Assembly (NCBI RefSeq): GCF_023284045.1
Contig: NZ_JAKIKQ010000002.1
Span: 310,001 to 374,000 of the forward strand
DNA: 64,000 bases
Source of the DNA: Shewanella kaireitica
GTDB taxonomy: Bacteria; Pseudomonadota; Gammaproteobacteria; Enterobacterales; Shewanellaceae
Reading direction: 5' to 3'
Positions within the stretch are counted from its first letter, which is position 1. Each line of letters begins with the position of its first letter. The notes below the pieces were generated by a model that had not been told where the DNA came from, searched no databases, and worked only from the letters and a program-made list of their open reading frames with translations. Position numbers and translations under genes: made by a program. This document shows, in pieces, positions 55,352 to 64,000 of the stretch.

Positions 55352-55822
55352 CTACACTAGCTGCTTCTGACTAAACAACAACACAGCACTTCGCCCCAGT
55401 AACGTATCAATCATTGATGGCCCATGCTCACCAAGCTCCGCAGATGCCTTAGCGTTAAGCGAACCTAATGTTTTATATTGCGCAGAATCCAATTGGCTAG
55501 AACCGCAGATAGAGAAAAACAGCTTCACGATGCCGCTAAATGTAGGCGACTCTAGCGCACGAAGCCAAGAGGTTCGTAATGCATCACGGCAGCTAAAATC
55601 TAAATGTTCCATAAGTAAACTTGCAAATTGGGGTTCGAGCTGGGTTAAGAAATCTGATTTATGAGGGAAGTGATGACTAATACCGGTGCGGCTGATACCT
55701 GTTGCCTCAGACAAGCTTGAGTAGGACATAACGTCATAACCCATTTCTAAGATCTGCTTCTGCGCTTCAATTAAGATCTGCTCGATAGTGTGCTTAGTTT
55801 CAGCTTTTGAACGCTTTGGCAT
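55352..55822 (-). CDS. TetR family transcriptional regulator
   Basis: Regulator of 156 residues. The N-terminal helix-turn-helix is at about 30-52 (SYSSLSEATGISRTGISHHFPHKSDFL), the TetR pattern. The C-terminal ligand domain is short: typical TetR proteins have about 190-210 residues. A truncated but possibly functional form is likely. No divergent target is adjacent. Confidence 0.82.
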   Translation of the reverse strand: MPKRSKAETKHTIEQILIEAQKQILEMGYDVMSYSSLSEATGISRTGISHHFPHKSDFLTQLEPQFASLLMEHLDFSCRDALRTSWLRALESPTFSGIVKLFFSICGSSQLDSAQYKTLGSLNAKASAELGEHGPSMIDTLLGRSAVLLFSQKQLV

Positions 55823-56667
55823 AATACTTCCCGTTACCTTTGTGCAATTGATATCACTCTATCAAAAGCATCCAGCTGAAACTCGCATCTTGTGTAGCAA
55901 TCTGACTGGTGTTCAGCTTAGGTTCAGCTAAAAATGGTTGCTATGCTTGTTTAAGGTTGGGCTTTTATCAGCAAGCTTGCAGGTATTAGAACGTTGGGAT
56001 CACGTTAGCTTAATGCAGCCTCACTTTTGCGCCAAGATTGGTTGGCCTTTGAATGAAGACTAATTGCATTTTTAACTGTTGTTACCAAGCAACCAGTTTG
56101 AATTTGTAGGCTCATGACTATTAATCGCCTCCAGCGGGGTATGTGCAGACACTGCTGAAGCACGCTTCAAGTACGTCCATGTAAGCTCAGCGAAAACATC
56201 AGACCTCCATGGACGGAGGGAATGCCAAATTATGTATGGAACAGAATTGGCCATGTTTTCGACGGCTTCAGCCGTATCTACACTGGTTAACTGGTGTTTA
56301 AATTTATACCCTTGCGGTTTGAAGCTTAACGCGGAAATGCGTCAAAATCATTTTCACTGATAAAAATGGTCAGTAGCACAATTAAAGCTTTGGGCTTATA
56401 AAGCTAATGTGGGATGTAAGATATAAGACCTGCCGCCGAATTATCATATAGGCCGGAGACTAGAGGCTTTTCTTCCTGCGTGAACATTGCACTTTATGCA
56501 ATGATAGAGGTTCTTTGTTTCACTCAGGCAAAGAAACAGGGAATCAGTTCTTTCTATGTTATAACTCATTGTTGATACACCGGTTTACTGTTAGTCTTGA
56601 GTGATTAAAGTGCTGACGACCTGTTCTTATTAAGACCGTTATTATTCGGAATTCAGCCTAATATACT
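55823..56667. other. 845-bp intergenic region before the integron cassette
   Basis: No gene was supported. A short inverted pair GTCCATG/CATGGAC (about 56173-56215) lies inside a stretch that looks like an interspersed repeat, but only one copy is in the window. A second hairpin TTGCA-cttta-TGCAA lies near 56488-56502. Confidence 0.4.
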
Positions 56668-56668
56668 G

Positions 56669-57143
56669 TTAGATAGCACAAGGAGGTTTAGGTGAATATT
56701 AATGATTTTCCTCTTTCATGGAGGTGGACAGAATCCTCACATGCAAAACTTCCTCAGGAAATACTAGACGGACTTCAACCTTTAAATGAGGAACTAGCCC
56801 AAAAATTATCATCTCAAATTCCTGTGAATTTCCCTGTTGGGGCTACGAGGCTCGATGCCTCAGCTGACAATCAAGCTACAACAGAATGGCTTTCTAAACT
56901 TGATGTTAAATCTAAGTTGGTAACAATTTCATGGAAATGTGATACTGCTTTGGCTTTACCGTGGACAACATTCTGTAAGTATTGGGATGATTTTTGTTAC
57001 CCTTCAAGTGACGATGCAGATTTGTTCCTTGAAAATGGACAACACTTTTTACGCTGGAACCATTACGAGGTTTTCGAGCTAGATTTAAGTGCTATCTAAC
57101 GTATAAGGATAGGCCGCGCGCAGCCGCGTCCTTATCCCAAGTG
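56669..57143 (+). mobile_element. Lone integron-type gene cassette (475 bp)
   Basis: The left boundary is the core site GTTAGAT at 56668-56674, cut after the G. The right boundary is the GTT of GTTGAAC at 57143. Joining the ends restores ATCTAAC...GTTAGAT, which are exact complements, as needed for one cassette attC. Inside is a single gene with its own ribosome-binding site. No integrase gene lies in the window. Confidence 0.85.
56692..57099 (+). CDS. Cassette-encoded cytosolic protein of unknown function
   Basis: A 135-residue protein started at GTG 56692, six bases after a perfect AGGAGG. It has no signal peptide. The sequence is tryptophan- and aromatic-rich (SWRWTESSHAK, LPWTTFCKYWDDFCYPSSDD, FLRWNHYEVFELDL), the type often found in cassette arrays. 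I do not recognise a named function. The TAA stop lies inside the attC R'' box, a usual feature of cassette genes. Confidence 0.8.
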   Translation: MNINDFPLSWRWTESSHAKLPQEILDGLQPLNEELAQKLSSQIPVNFPVGATRLDASADNQATTEWLSKLDVKSKLVTISWKCDTALALPWTTFCKYWDDFCYPSSDDADLFLENGQHFLRWNHYEVFELDLSAI

Positions 57144-57149
57144 TTGAAC
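57094..57149 (+). other. attC recombination site of the cassette
   Basis: 56 bp from R'' ATCTAAC (57094-57100) to R' GTTGAAC (57143-57149). The inner boxes ATAAGGA (57103-57109) and TCCTTAT (57129-57135) are exact complements. A GC-rich stem (GCCGCG...CGCG) lies between them. All parts fit RYYYAAC...GTTRRRY sites. The R' in place belongs to the recipient site, while the cassette's own R' is at 56668-56674. Confidence 0.85.
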
Positions 57150-57189
57150 AAGCCCGAGCTTAAAGTGATACCTTTATAGTGTAAATATC

Positions 57190-57212
57190 AGCGTAAGATC
57201 TTACGCTTTTTT
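57190..57212 (+). terminator. Palindromic terminator-like site after the cassette
   Basis: AGCGTAAGATCTTACGCT is an 18-bp perfect palindrome followed by TTTTT, outside the cassette. It could end transcription from the cassette gene. Confidence 0.55.
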
Positions 57213-57698
57213 GGTGTGTGCTGAGCAGTAACATTTTTTACTAGCCGCATCGATCCCTTAGCATCGCCAGCTAATTTATTTACGTCAAAATATCAATGCC
57301 TTAATACCTCCTTGTTCTTATTTTTCTCTGTATGTTAAATCTAGATGTTGTAGTCCTTCGGATATGTGGGGTCAATGTAAACTTTAATTGATACCCATAC
57401 ATTTGCTAATTCCACTACCCATTCTTAGACCCTTTGCACTAAGGCGTTTCAGTCCAATAATGACTTACCGACTAAAATGGGCTTGCTAGTTATTCATCTG
57501 AGTTGGGCTGTGCAAGCTTCTAAATCAGGGATGATTTAGCTGAGCCTATAGGGATATATTCACGGCGACTTGCAAAGGCTCAATGCAGCTGAATTACGCT
57601 TGATTACCATATGTCCCCTTAAGCTCGATACTGATCTTAAGGCTCGCGAGGTTAAATCTATCCTATCCAGAAATAAGTCACCAAGCGAGACTTTACAG
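57213..57698. other. Intergenic region before the HExxH protein gene
   Basis: 486 bp with no supported gene. A short plus-strand frame (57570-57752) overlaps the next minus-strand gene and has no family features. Confidence 0.45.
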
Positions 57699-58562
57699 TT
57701 ACAGTCGAGGAGCTATGCTCGGTGTCTCTGGCTGCATGCTTTGCTCCGCTAACCAGCGCTTTGCGCTTGATTGCCCCATAATCTTAATCAACGTCGGCTC
57801 AAGGTAACGGCCTAAATCGGGTTTGCGCCAATACATGTAACCGGGTAAGGGTTGTACAGTGCCTGCGCCAAAGGTGCGTTGTATAAGGCTAGAGAACTCA
57901 GCAATGCTGTCATCATTAGGTACAGTTAACAGCGGCCAAAAATCGGTTAAAAAGGCATTGAAACTATCAAAGGATTGCAGCTGCTTTGCACTGTAACGCT
58001 GTAATGCTTGCGCCAAAATAGGAACGCTCCAGTGGGACATAAACTCGGTATTGGCTATCACATCGATATTGCGCCTATGGTATTGCTGCCAAGCTAAATC
58101 TAGGCTATTCGTTTCATTGGCTACTCGCCAAACTAGGTAAAGATCAGATAGCCACTCATGTTGGTAGGTGCTGTTAATCTCTAGATTTAGGCTTTGCATT
58201 GCCGCTATCGCTTCAAGGTGACCCAACTCATGCCAGTAGGTCAGTTCATCTTGCCGATTAAGCGCTAACGAGTAATGACCCGTGCCCCAGTTTACGCTGC
58301 GCTTATGCGGCAGTTTATCAAAATCAGTCACCAAGACTCCGGCAATTTCACCGTGAAGGATCGGTAACACCATAGCCGCACGCGCGCCCATTGATAGCTG
58401 AAGTAATTGACTGTTTGGCAACTGGATTCTAGCTGACTCAGGCAGTACTTCTAAGCAAACCGCTAGTAATTCGCGCTCACAGATGAGGGCTTTTTTGGTT
58501 GCAATATCCTCCCAAAGAAAACCACTTGAAAGCAGTAAACCCGCAACCAACGCTATAGCCAT
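57699..58562 (-). CDS. Predicted zinc-peptidase-like membrane-anchored protein (HELGH)
   Basis: A 287-residue protein with an N-terminal hydrophobic segment (MAIALVAGLLLSSGFLW) acting as signal or anchor. A YWHELGHLEA motif (about residues 109-118) gives an HExxH zinc site, and EWLSD about 25 residues later could supply the third ligand. No named family is recognised. An in-frame TAG lies four codons before the ATG, so 58562 is the first possible start. The ribosome-binding site is weak. It is divergent from the acyltransferase gene. Confidence 0.7.
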   Translation of the reverse strand: MAIALVAGLLLSSGFLWEDIATKKALICERELLAVCLEVLPESARIQLPNSQLLQLSMGARAAMVLPILHGEIAGVLVTDFDKLPHKRSVNWGTGHYSLALNRQDELTYWHELGHLEAIAAMQSLNLEINSTYQHEWLSDLYLVWRVANETNSLDLAWQQYHRRNIDVIANTEFMSHWSVPILAQALQRYSAKQLQSFDSFNAFLTDFWPLLTVPNDDSIAEFSSLIQRTFGAGTVQPLPGYMYWRKPDLGRYLEPTLIKIMGQSSAKRWLAEQSMQPETPSIAPRL

Positions 58563-58805
58563 TGTGCTACTGCGCTATTGGGTTGCCATGGAGATTTTAA
58601 TCGGGTCAATGGGATGTTCCTCAACAAACTCAACAGCAACATGGCTGTTGCGCTTTGGTGTGCTCAAATGTAGGAAATAGTGCCACTATGGCGGGCTCTT
58701 TCACAGATTTCCCCCTGATTGTACCTAATTTTTAATGATGTTGAGTAAATGTGGGCGAGATTGCGTTAGAATAATGAGTAATTTTCCAATGTATTCGAGT
58801 TTTCC

Positions 58806-59732
58806 GTGGTAGAAAAAGCCCAGTTTTCATCTCATCTTTATCATCCTAAGTACTGGCTCCTTTGGCTAGGTGTTGGTCTGATGCGTCTCACACAAGTTTT
58901 GCCTTTGCGTCTTCAAATGAAAATGGGCGCAGCGCTTGGCAGGATGGCAATGGGTATTGTTGGCAAACGGGTGAATACTGCTAAACGTAATTTGCAGCTG
59001 TGTTTTCCCGAAATGAGTGATGCCGAACAACAAACTCTGCTGCGTGAGAATTTCGAACAAACGGGTAAAGCCATTTTCGACACCATTAACGCTTGGTGGT
59101 GGTCGGATGAAAAAATTCAGCAGCATATGACCATAAAAGGTCAACAACATGTTCAGCAGACACTCGATAATGGCCAAGGGGTGATCTTGTTTGCTGTTCA
59201 CTGTTTACCGTTAGAGATGGGCGCACGCATCTTTGGCCAGTTCCAACCCGGTGTCGGCGTATACCGTCCACACAACAATGCAGTGATGGAATATTTGCAG
59301 GTAAAAGGACGACTACGCTCTAATAAGGCCTTAGTACCGAAAAGAGATCTACGCCAGATGGTGCGAAGCTTACGAGCGCCTAATGTTATCTGGTATACCG
59401 CCGATCAAGATTTTGGCCGTTCAAGTGCCACTTTCATCCCTTTCTTTGCCGTTGAAGAAGCCGCCACAATTACCGGAGCCACTACGTTGGCAAAGCTTGG
59501 GAAAGCTAAAGTGTTACCCTTTTTTGTAGAGCGCAACAGCAGCGACACTGGTTACAATATCGAGATCCAAGCGCCACTGGACAACTTTCCTGGTGAAAAT
59601 GAAATTGAAGATGCTAAGCGCGGCAATCACATCATTGAACAGATTATTAGCCGCAATAAATCACAATACATGTGGCTGCATAGACGCTTTAAAACCCGTC
59701 CTAATCCAGAAGATCCATCATTGTATAAGTAA
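58806..59732 (+). CDS. lpxL: LpxL/LpxP-type lipid A acyltransferase
   Basis: Inner-membrane acyltransferase of 308 residues, the normal LpxL length, that adds a secondary acyl chain to Kdo2-lipid IVA. It has an N-terminal helix region, the catalytic HCLPLE (His-x4-Glu, about 131-136), GVYRPHNN and WYTADQDFG (about 198-206), the last two conserved in LpxL/M. The start is GTG at 58806. Which acyl chain it uses (lauroyl or palmitoleoyl) is not decided. It is monocistronic, divergent from the HExxH gene. Confidence 0.88.
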   Translation: MVEKAQFSSHLYHPKYWLLWLGVGLMRLTQVLPLRLQMKMGAALGRMAMGIVGKRVNTAKRNLQLCFPEMSDAEQQTLLRENFEQTGKAIFDTINAWWWSDEKIQQHMTIKGQQHVQQTLDNGQGVILFAVHCLPLEMGARIFGQFQPGVGVYRPHNNAVMEYLQVKGRLRSNKALVPKRDLRQMVRSLRAPNVIWYTADQDFGRSSATFIPFFAVEEAATITGATTLAKLGKAKVLPFFVERNSSDTGYNIEIQAPLDNFPGENEIEDAKRGNHIIEQIISRNKSQYMWLHRRFKTRPNPEDPSLYK

Positions 59733-59804
59733 TCATTATCGCCCTTTGTAAAATTGACACAGGGCAACCGCTCACTTTGCTGCTAACCAATAGCAGCAAA
59801 GTAT

Positions 59805-60068
59805 TATACCCGTACTACCTGAAGATGCTCGTTTCAGAGGCATTGTGCCAGTTCAATTCTAGGCGCATTGACGTAGAAATGGTTATTCCCTTTTAAGTGA
59901 GTGCAACAACGAAGTGGGCTGGCACAAAGCCTTCTGCGATGGGTTTTAATGGACTTTACTCTGTGTTATTGATTTTACTAAGGGAACGACCATTAATCGC
60001 AATCAATGCCTTGATTAAAGCCCATTAAATTCCCACTGAATCCTGCATCTTCAAGTAGAACGGGTATA
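59805..60068. mobile_element. MITE-like repeat, copy 2 (264 bp)
   Basis: Starts TATACCCGTACTACCTGAAG and ends with the near-complement CTTCAAGTAGAACGGGTATA, giving imperfect terminal inverted repeats of about 24 bp. It aligns in inverted orientation with copy 1 at 51355-51673. TA at each end could be the target duplication. No coding sequence is present. Confidence 0.85.
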
Positions 60069-60149
60069 TACCTATCAATTGAAGTCACTGTTTGTACAAC
60101 TTTTATCCAGCCTAGTCCTCCACCTGCAGTGTTATAGTATTAACTCATT

Positions 60150-60202
60150 GTCAAAAAGACACTCAGCGTCATATAGACACACTCAGACGCTGTCTTTATG
60201 AC
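60150..60202 (+). promoter_or_regulatory. Three NorR binding sites upstream of norB
   Basis: GTCAAAAAGAC (60150-60160), GTCATATAGAC (60168-60178) and GTCTTTATGAC (60192-60202) each match GT-N7-AC with GTC/GAC ends. NorR of E. coli needs three such enhancer sites. They lie 56-108 bp upstream of the sigma-54 -24 element. Confidence 0.88.
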
Positions 60203-60257
60203 AACTATTCGTTATCAGTAAAAACACCAAAGCATTATAAATCAACAGCATAGATAG

Positions 60258-60275
60258 TTGGCATGTTATCTGCTC
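60258..60275 (+). promoter_or_regulatory. Sigma-54 promoter of norB
   Basis: TTGGCATGTTATCTGCTC has GG (60260-60261) and GC (60272-60273) with exactly ten bases between, close to TGGCAC-N5-TTGCW. It lies about 48 bp before the norB ATG. Confidence 0.8.
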
Positions 60276-60321
60276 TAGCAAGGTTCGCCTGAATAACAAT
60301 AACGTTGCGCTAAGAGGACTT

Positions 60322-62613
60322 ATGAGCAAACAAAGACTAACTGCAATCGCACTACTGCTGGTGCTAATTGCTTCATTTACTGTACTACTAAGTATTGGTA
60401 GTGAGATCTATCGAGAGAAGCCGCCTATCCCGACGGCTTATGTCGATAGCCAAGGACAAACACTGTTTAGCAAAGATGATATCGAACAAGGTCAGTTAGT
60501 TTGGCGCTCTATGGGGGGGCATCAACTAGGGTCTATTTGGGGTCATGGCTCATACGTTGCACCAGACTGGACTGCAGACTGGTTACACAAAGAAGCTCAA
60601 GCTTGGTTAAATATCACAGCGATGCAGCGCTTCAATAAAGACTTTGCTCAACTCGATTCGCAGCAGCAAGCGGGACTTGAGCAAGCTCTGCGAGAAGATA
60701 TTCGTCGCAACACTGTCGTCCAGCAAGCCAATGGCGATACAGATATCACTCTTTCAGCGACTCGTATCGCAGCGATTAAACAGGTAGAACAGCACTATCT
60801 AGCGCTATTTGGTGACGATCCTAAGCTATCATCACTGCGCGAACAATATGCGATGAAAGAGGGAACCGTTCCAAGCTTAGATCGCCGCGAAAAACTCAAT
60901 GCCTTTCTATTTTGGGGAGCTTGGGCTGCTGTCACTGAACGCCCAGATACCGACTATACCTACACCAACAACTGGCCATTTGATCCGCAAATTGGCAACA
61001 CGCCAACCTCAGACAACGTTGTTTGGTCAATTTTAAGTATTGTCACCCTAATTGCCGGTATTGGCGCACTTGTCTGGCACCATGCCAGCGGTAAACATGA
61101 AAGCTTACCCAAGCCTGCCGATCAAGATCCTTTGTTCTTTACTAAACCGACGAAGTCTCAGAAGGCTGTAGGTAAATACTTTGTCACCGCAATAGGTCTG
61201 TTTTTACTGCAGATATTGCTCGGCGGGATCACCGCCCACTATGCCGTCGAAGGGCAAAATTTTTATGGCATTCCACTTTCAGAGATCTTGCCATACTCGG
61301 TCACCCGAACCTGGCATACCCAATTAGCAGTATTCTGGATTGCCACAGCATGGTTAGGCACAGGACTTTACATTGCACCAGCGCTGTCAGGTCACGAACC
61401 TAAGTTCCAGCGCATTGGTGTTAACATACTCTGGGTTGCCTTAGTGATTGTAGTCCTTGGCTCTATGGCCGGCGAATGGATAGGCGTACAGCAGTACTTT
61501 GACCTAGACATGAACTTCCTATTTGGCCATCAAGGTTATGAATACATTGATCTAGGCCGCGTGTGGCAGGTGCTATTACTTGCAGGCCTGCTGATCTGGC
61601 TAGCACTCGTTACCGCAGCCATGCGCCCAGCGTTAAAAGTTAAAGGTGAAATGCGTCCAGTTATTTGGGTGCTATACGCTTCATGTGTTGCGATTGGTCT
61701 ATTTTACGGTGCTGGCCTATTCATGGGTAAGCACACTAACCTCGCGATTGCCGAATACTGGCGTTGGTGGGTAGTTCACTTGTGGGTAGAGGGCTTCTTT
61801 GAAACCTTCGCAACTTCTGTTATTGCCTTGATGTTAGTGCGCCTGGGACTCATCCGTGCTCGCAGCGCTAATGCCGCTGTGCTATTTGCTACAGTAATCT
61901 TCTTAACTGGTGGTCTGATTGGTACTTTGCATCACCTGTACTTTACCGGCACGCCAACTTCAGTAATTGCATGGGGCGCGATCTTCTCCGCACTTGAAGT
62001 GGTTCCACTAGCATTGATTGGTTTCGAAGCGGTTGAAAGCTACCGTCTACGCGCTGCAAGCCCTTGGATGATCCGTTACAAATGGGCGATTATGTTCTTT
62101 GTTGCCACCGCCTTTTGGAACCTAGTGGGTGCCGGCGTATTAGGTTTTCTCATTAATCCACCGATTGCGCTGTACTTTATTCAAGGCCTAAACACCACAG
62201 CAACTCATGCTCACGCAGCATTCATGGGTGTATATGGCATGTTAGGCATGGGGCTAATGCTGTTCTGCTTACGCGGATTAACAGGTCAAATGCAGTGGAA
62301 TGAAAAGCTATTAAAAGGCGCTTTCTGGACCATGAACATTGGCTTAGCAGCAATGGTGTTTATGTCGCTACTGCCTGTAGGTATCGTGCAGTTCTTTGCT
62401 GTTATTGACAATGGTTACTGGTTTGCTCGCTCACCAGAGGTGATCCACAGCCCACTGGTTGAAACCTTAGTATGGATGCGTATGCCAGGTGACGTATTGT
62501 TTGGCTTTGGTGGTCTGTTTATGGGCTACTTCCTATTCGACATTATCAAAAAAGCGATAAGCAAAAAGAAAGCCGCTGAACTGGACAATGACCAAGTTTC
62601 AGCAAGTGCATAA
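60322..62613 (+). CDS. norB: Quinol-dependent nitric oxide reductase (qNOR)
   Basis: Inner-membrane enzyme of 763 residues that reduces NO to N2O with quinol electrons. The length and the N-terminal extension show the single-subunit qNOR type: helix 1 (about 8-28), then a periplasmic domain with QGQLVWRSMGGHQLGSIWGHGSYVAPDW, and a 12-helix heme-copper oxidase-like core. Metal-site histidines lie in the RTWHTQLAVFW, WWVVHLWVEGFFE and GTLHHLYFTG segments. The start has AGAGGA before it. Expression is predicted to need NO via NorR and sigma-54. Confidence 0.95.
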   Translation: MSKQRLTAIALLLVLIASFTVLLSIGSEIYREKPPIPTAYVDSQGQTLFSKDDIEQGQLVWRSMGGHQLGSIWGHGSYVAPDWTADWLHKEAQAWLNITAMQRFNKDFAQLDSQQQAGLEQALREDIRRNTVVQQANGDTDITLSATRIAAIKQVEQHYLALFGDDPKLSSLREQYAMKEGTVPSLDRREKLNAFLFWGAWAAVTERPDTDYTYTNNWPFDPQIGNTPTSDNVVWSILSIVTLIAGIGALVWHHASGKHESLPKPADQDPLFFTKPTKSQKAVGKYFVTAIGLFLLQILLGGITAHYAVEGQNFYGIPLSEILPYSVTRTWHTQLAVFWIATAWLGTGLYIAPALSGHEPKFQRIGVNILWVALVIVVLGSMAGEWIGVQQYFDLDMNFLFGHQGYEYIDLGRVWQVLLLAGLLIWLALVTAAMRPALKVKGEMRPVIWVLYASCVAIGLFYGAGLFMGKHTNLAIAEYWRWWVVHLWVEGFFETFATSVIALMLVRLGLIRARSANAAVLFATVIFLTGGLIGTLHHLYFTGTPTSVIAWGAIFSALEVVPLALIGFEAVESYRLRAASPWMIRYKWAIMFFVATAFWNLVGAGVLGFLINPPIALYFIQGLNTTATHAHAAFMGVYGMLGMGLMLFCLRGLTGQMQWNEKLLKGAFWTMNIGLAAMVFMSLLPVGIVQFFAVIDNGYWFARSPEVIHSPLVETLVWMRMPGDVLFGFGGLFMGYFLFDIIKKAISKKKAAELDNDQVSASA

Positions 62614-62635
62614 ACCGTAAAGTGATAAAAATTTA

Positions 62636-62664
62636 AGGGCGCAGTTTATCTAGCGCCCTTTTTT
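62636..62664 (+). terminator. Terminator of norB
   Basis: Stem AGGGCGC/GCGCCCT with a ten-base loop followed by TTTTTATT, 22 bp after the stop. Confidence 0.9.
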
Positions 62665-62718
62665 ATTCTCTATCGCTATATAACAGTATATTTGACACTG
62701 CCCACATTGAGCTTTAAT

Positions 62719-62729
62719 GTCAAAAAGAC
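62719..62729 (+). promoter_or_regulatory. NorR-type site upstream of norR
   Basis: GTCAAAAAGAC, identical to the first norB site, lies 58 bp before the norR start. A single site here suggests autoregulation, probably repression. Confidence 0.65.
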
Positions 62730-62786
62730 AAAACGAGACACTCAACAAATGCTAACCGCAGCTGCGCGACGCAATGGATATCACCT

Positions 62787-64000
62787 ATGTCTTTAAGCCA
62801 AACCGATCTTACTCGTATCGCCTTAGATATTACTGCTGGCCTGTCTGATCACGACCGCTTCTCACGCTTACTCGATACCATAAGACAAACTTTGCACTGT
62901 GACGCTGCAGCGCTGCTGCAATTTACTGGTCAGCAATTTAATCCGCTTGCTATCGATGGCCTCAGCCCAGATGTGCTTGGACGGCGCTTTATTCTCAGCG
63001 AGCATCCAAGGCTTGAAGCTATCGCTCGTGCTGGTGATATTGTTCGTTTTCCCGCTGACAGCGAAATGCCCGACCCTTACGATGGCCTTATTCCCCATCA
63101 AGGCGATCACTTAGTGGTGCATGCCTGTATTGGCTTGCCACTATTAGCTAATGGCGATCTTATCGGTGCGGTCACTATCGATGGCTTCGATCCGCAGCAA
63201 TTTAATGCCTTCAGCGACAATGAACTGCGCACCCTAAGCGCGATTGCAGCGGCGTCACTCAGTAATGCCTTGATGATCGATAAACTGGAGAAACAAGCGG
63301 TACAATCGCAAGAGGTCACCGCTGTTGCGCGGATTAACACCGATGCGCCAGTGGAGATGATAGGCCAGTCGACTGCCATGAATACACTGAAAAACGAGCT
63401 AAATGTGGTGGCTGGTACCGACCTAAATGTGTTGATTTTAGGTGAGACAGGTACCGGTAAAGAGTTGGTTGCTCAATCAATACATCAGCTATCTAACCGT
63501 GCCAAGCAGCCGTTGGTTTATCTGAACTGCGCCGCACTGCCTGAATCAGTGGCTGAAAGCGAGCTTTTTGGCCATGTAAAAGGCGCATTTACCGGCGCGA
63601 TAAGTCACCGTAGTGGTAAGTTTGAAAAAGCCGACAACGGCACACTCTTTCTAGATGAAATTGGCGAGTTACCGTTAGGGCTTCAAGCCAAACTATTACG
63701 AGTTTTACAGTATGGCGACCTACAAAAAGTCGGTTCAGATAAAAGCCTTAAGGTCGATGTAAGGATCATTGCCGCAACCAATAAAGATCTCAAACAGGAA
63801 GTGCTTGCAGGGCGCTTTAGGGCTGACTTGTATCATCGACTCAGCGTATTTCCGATTATGGTGCCGCCACTAAGAGAGCGAGATGGCGATATTACCCTGC
63901 TGAGCGGTTTCTTTGTCGAGCGTTGCCGCCAGAAGTTAACCCTGAAAAGCTTAAGACTCGATAGCCACAGCTTAGCCCTACTCAATGGTTACGACTGGCC
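62787..64000 (+). CDS. norR: NorR, nitric oxide-responsive sigma-54 activator, 3'-truncated by window edge
   Basis: Transcription activator running off the window; 404 codons are visible of about 510. The N-terminal GAF domain binds the NO-sensing iron, with the HAC motif at residues 112-114 matching His111/Cys113 of E. coli NorR. The AAA+ domain has Walker A GETGTGKE (about 219-226), the sigma-54-contacting GAFTGA loop (266-271) and Walker [10 protein letters not shown]. The C-terminal helix-turn-helix is outside the window. It follows norB and its own binding sites, so it controls this module. Confidence 0.95.
   Translation, partial: MSLSQTDLTRIALDITAGLSDHDRFSRLLDTIRQTLHCDAAALLQFTGQQFNPLAIDGLSPDVLGRRFILSEHPRLEAIARAGDIVRFPADSEMPDPYDGLIPHQGDHLVVHACIGLPLLANGDLIGAVTIDGFDPQQFNAFSDNELRTLSAIAAASLSNALMIDKLEKQAVQSQEVTAVARINTDAPVEMIGQSTAMNTLKNELNVVAGTDLNVLILGETGTGKELVAQSIHQLSNRAKQPLVYLNCAALPESVAESELFGHVKGAFTGAISHRSGKFEKADNGTLFLDEIGELPLGLQAKLLRVLQYGDLQKVGSDKSLKVDVRIIAATNKDLKQEVLAGRFRADLYHRLSVFPIMVPPLRERDGDITLLSGFFVERCRQKLTLKSLRLDSHSLALLNGYDW

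Larger units (their letters stand above)
59733..60321. other. Intergenic region lpxL to norB
   Basis: 589 bp holding the MITE-like copy 2 (59805-60068), three NorR sites and the sigma-54 promoter of norB. No gene was seen. Confidence 0.8.

Noticed and set aside
56040..56310. Possible interspersed repeat before the cassette
   Set aside because: It looks repeat-like, with short inverted pairs, but there is no second copy in the window to prove it.

Overview
The window (about 44% GC by eye) reads as a chromosomal segment of a marine Shewanella or a very close relative. Support comes from a lipoprotein of the OmcA/MtrC decaheme cytochrome family, a DUF3019 protein in a MipA/RstAB-like cluster, a slyX/fkpA neighbourhood, a three-gene pntAA-pntAB-pntB transhydrogenase, and many small outer-membrane, lipoprotein and DUF genes typical of that genus. 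No tRNA, rRNA or CRISPR array was found.

Layout. 1-2.5 kb: 3' part of valS. 2.5-4.2 kb: a minus-strand accessory patch with two paralogous small membrane-protein genes, each preceded by the same 3' coding sequence; the upstream copy is one reading frame broken by two TAA stops and the second is a degenerate remnant. 4.6-7.6 kb: an ImpA-like lipoprotein metalloprotease. 7.8-11.9 kb: yqaE-like, lrgAB, a POT-family transporter and satP. 12.3-15.8 kb: a decaheme cytochrome with a LysR regulator and two dyads between them. 16.1-21.7 kb: rsuA, a SufR-like regulator divergent from a flavin reductase and VOC gene, an SDR, small membrane proteins, a USP and a YeaR-like protein. 21.7-26.5 kb: a YcxB-like protein and the mipA-DUF3019-rstA-rstB cluster, ended by a 298-bp MITE-like element. 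26.7-34.4 kb: DUF4136, fkpA, slyX, COG3014-lpoB, an M1 aminopeptidase and a PRTase. 34.8-43 kb: phoD, an EEP hydrolase, DUF808, rpiA, a peroxiredoxin, DUF3010 and a large periplasmic protein. 43.7-51.2 kb: cysJIH divergent from pntAA-AB-B. 51.3-55.8 kb: a MITE-like element directly before a double-barrel MipA-type gene, then a zinc-ribbon rhomboid protease and small genes. 56.6-57.2 kb: a lone integron-type gene cassette with complete core sites. 57.7-64 kb: an HExxH protein, an lpxL-like acyltransferase, a second copy of the MITE-like element, and the nitric oxide module norB (qNOR)-norR with three NorR sites and a sigma-54 promoter.

How it works together. Most of the window is housekeeping and respiration or stress core: sulfite and PAPS reduction, NADPH supply by transhydrogenase, NO detoxification, envelope folding and two-component sensing. 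Mobile or accessory pieces are inserted between core genes. The most noteworthy are the duplicated cassette at 2.5-4.2 kb, the orphan integron cassette, two families of non-autonomous elements, and a 17-bp dyad shared exactly by the lrgA and cysJ upstream regions.
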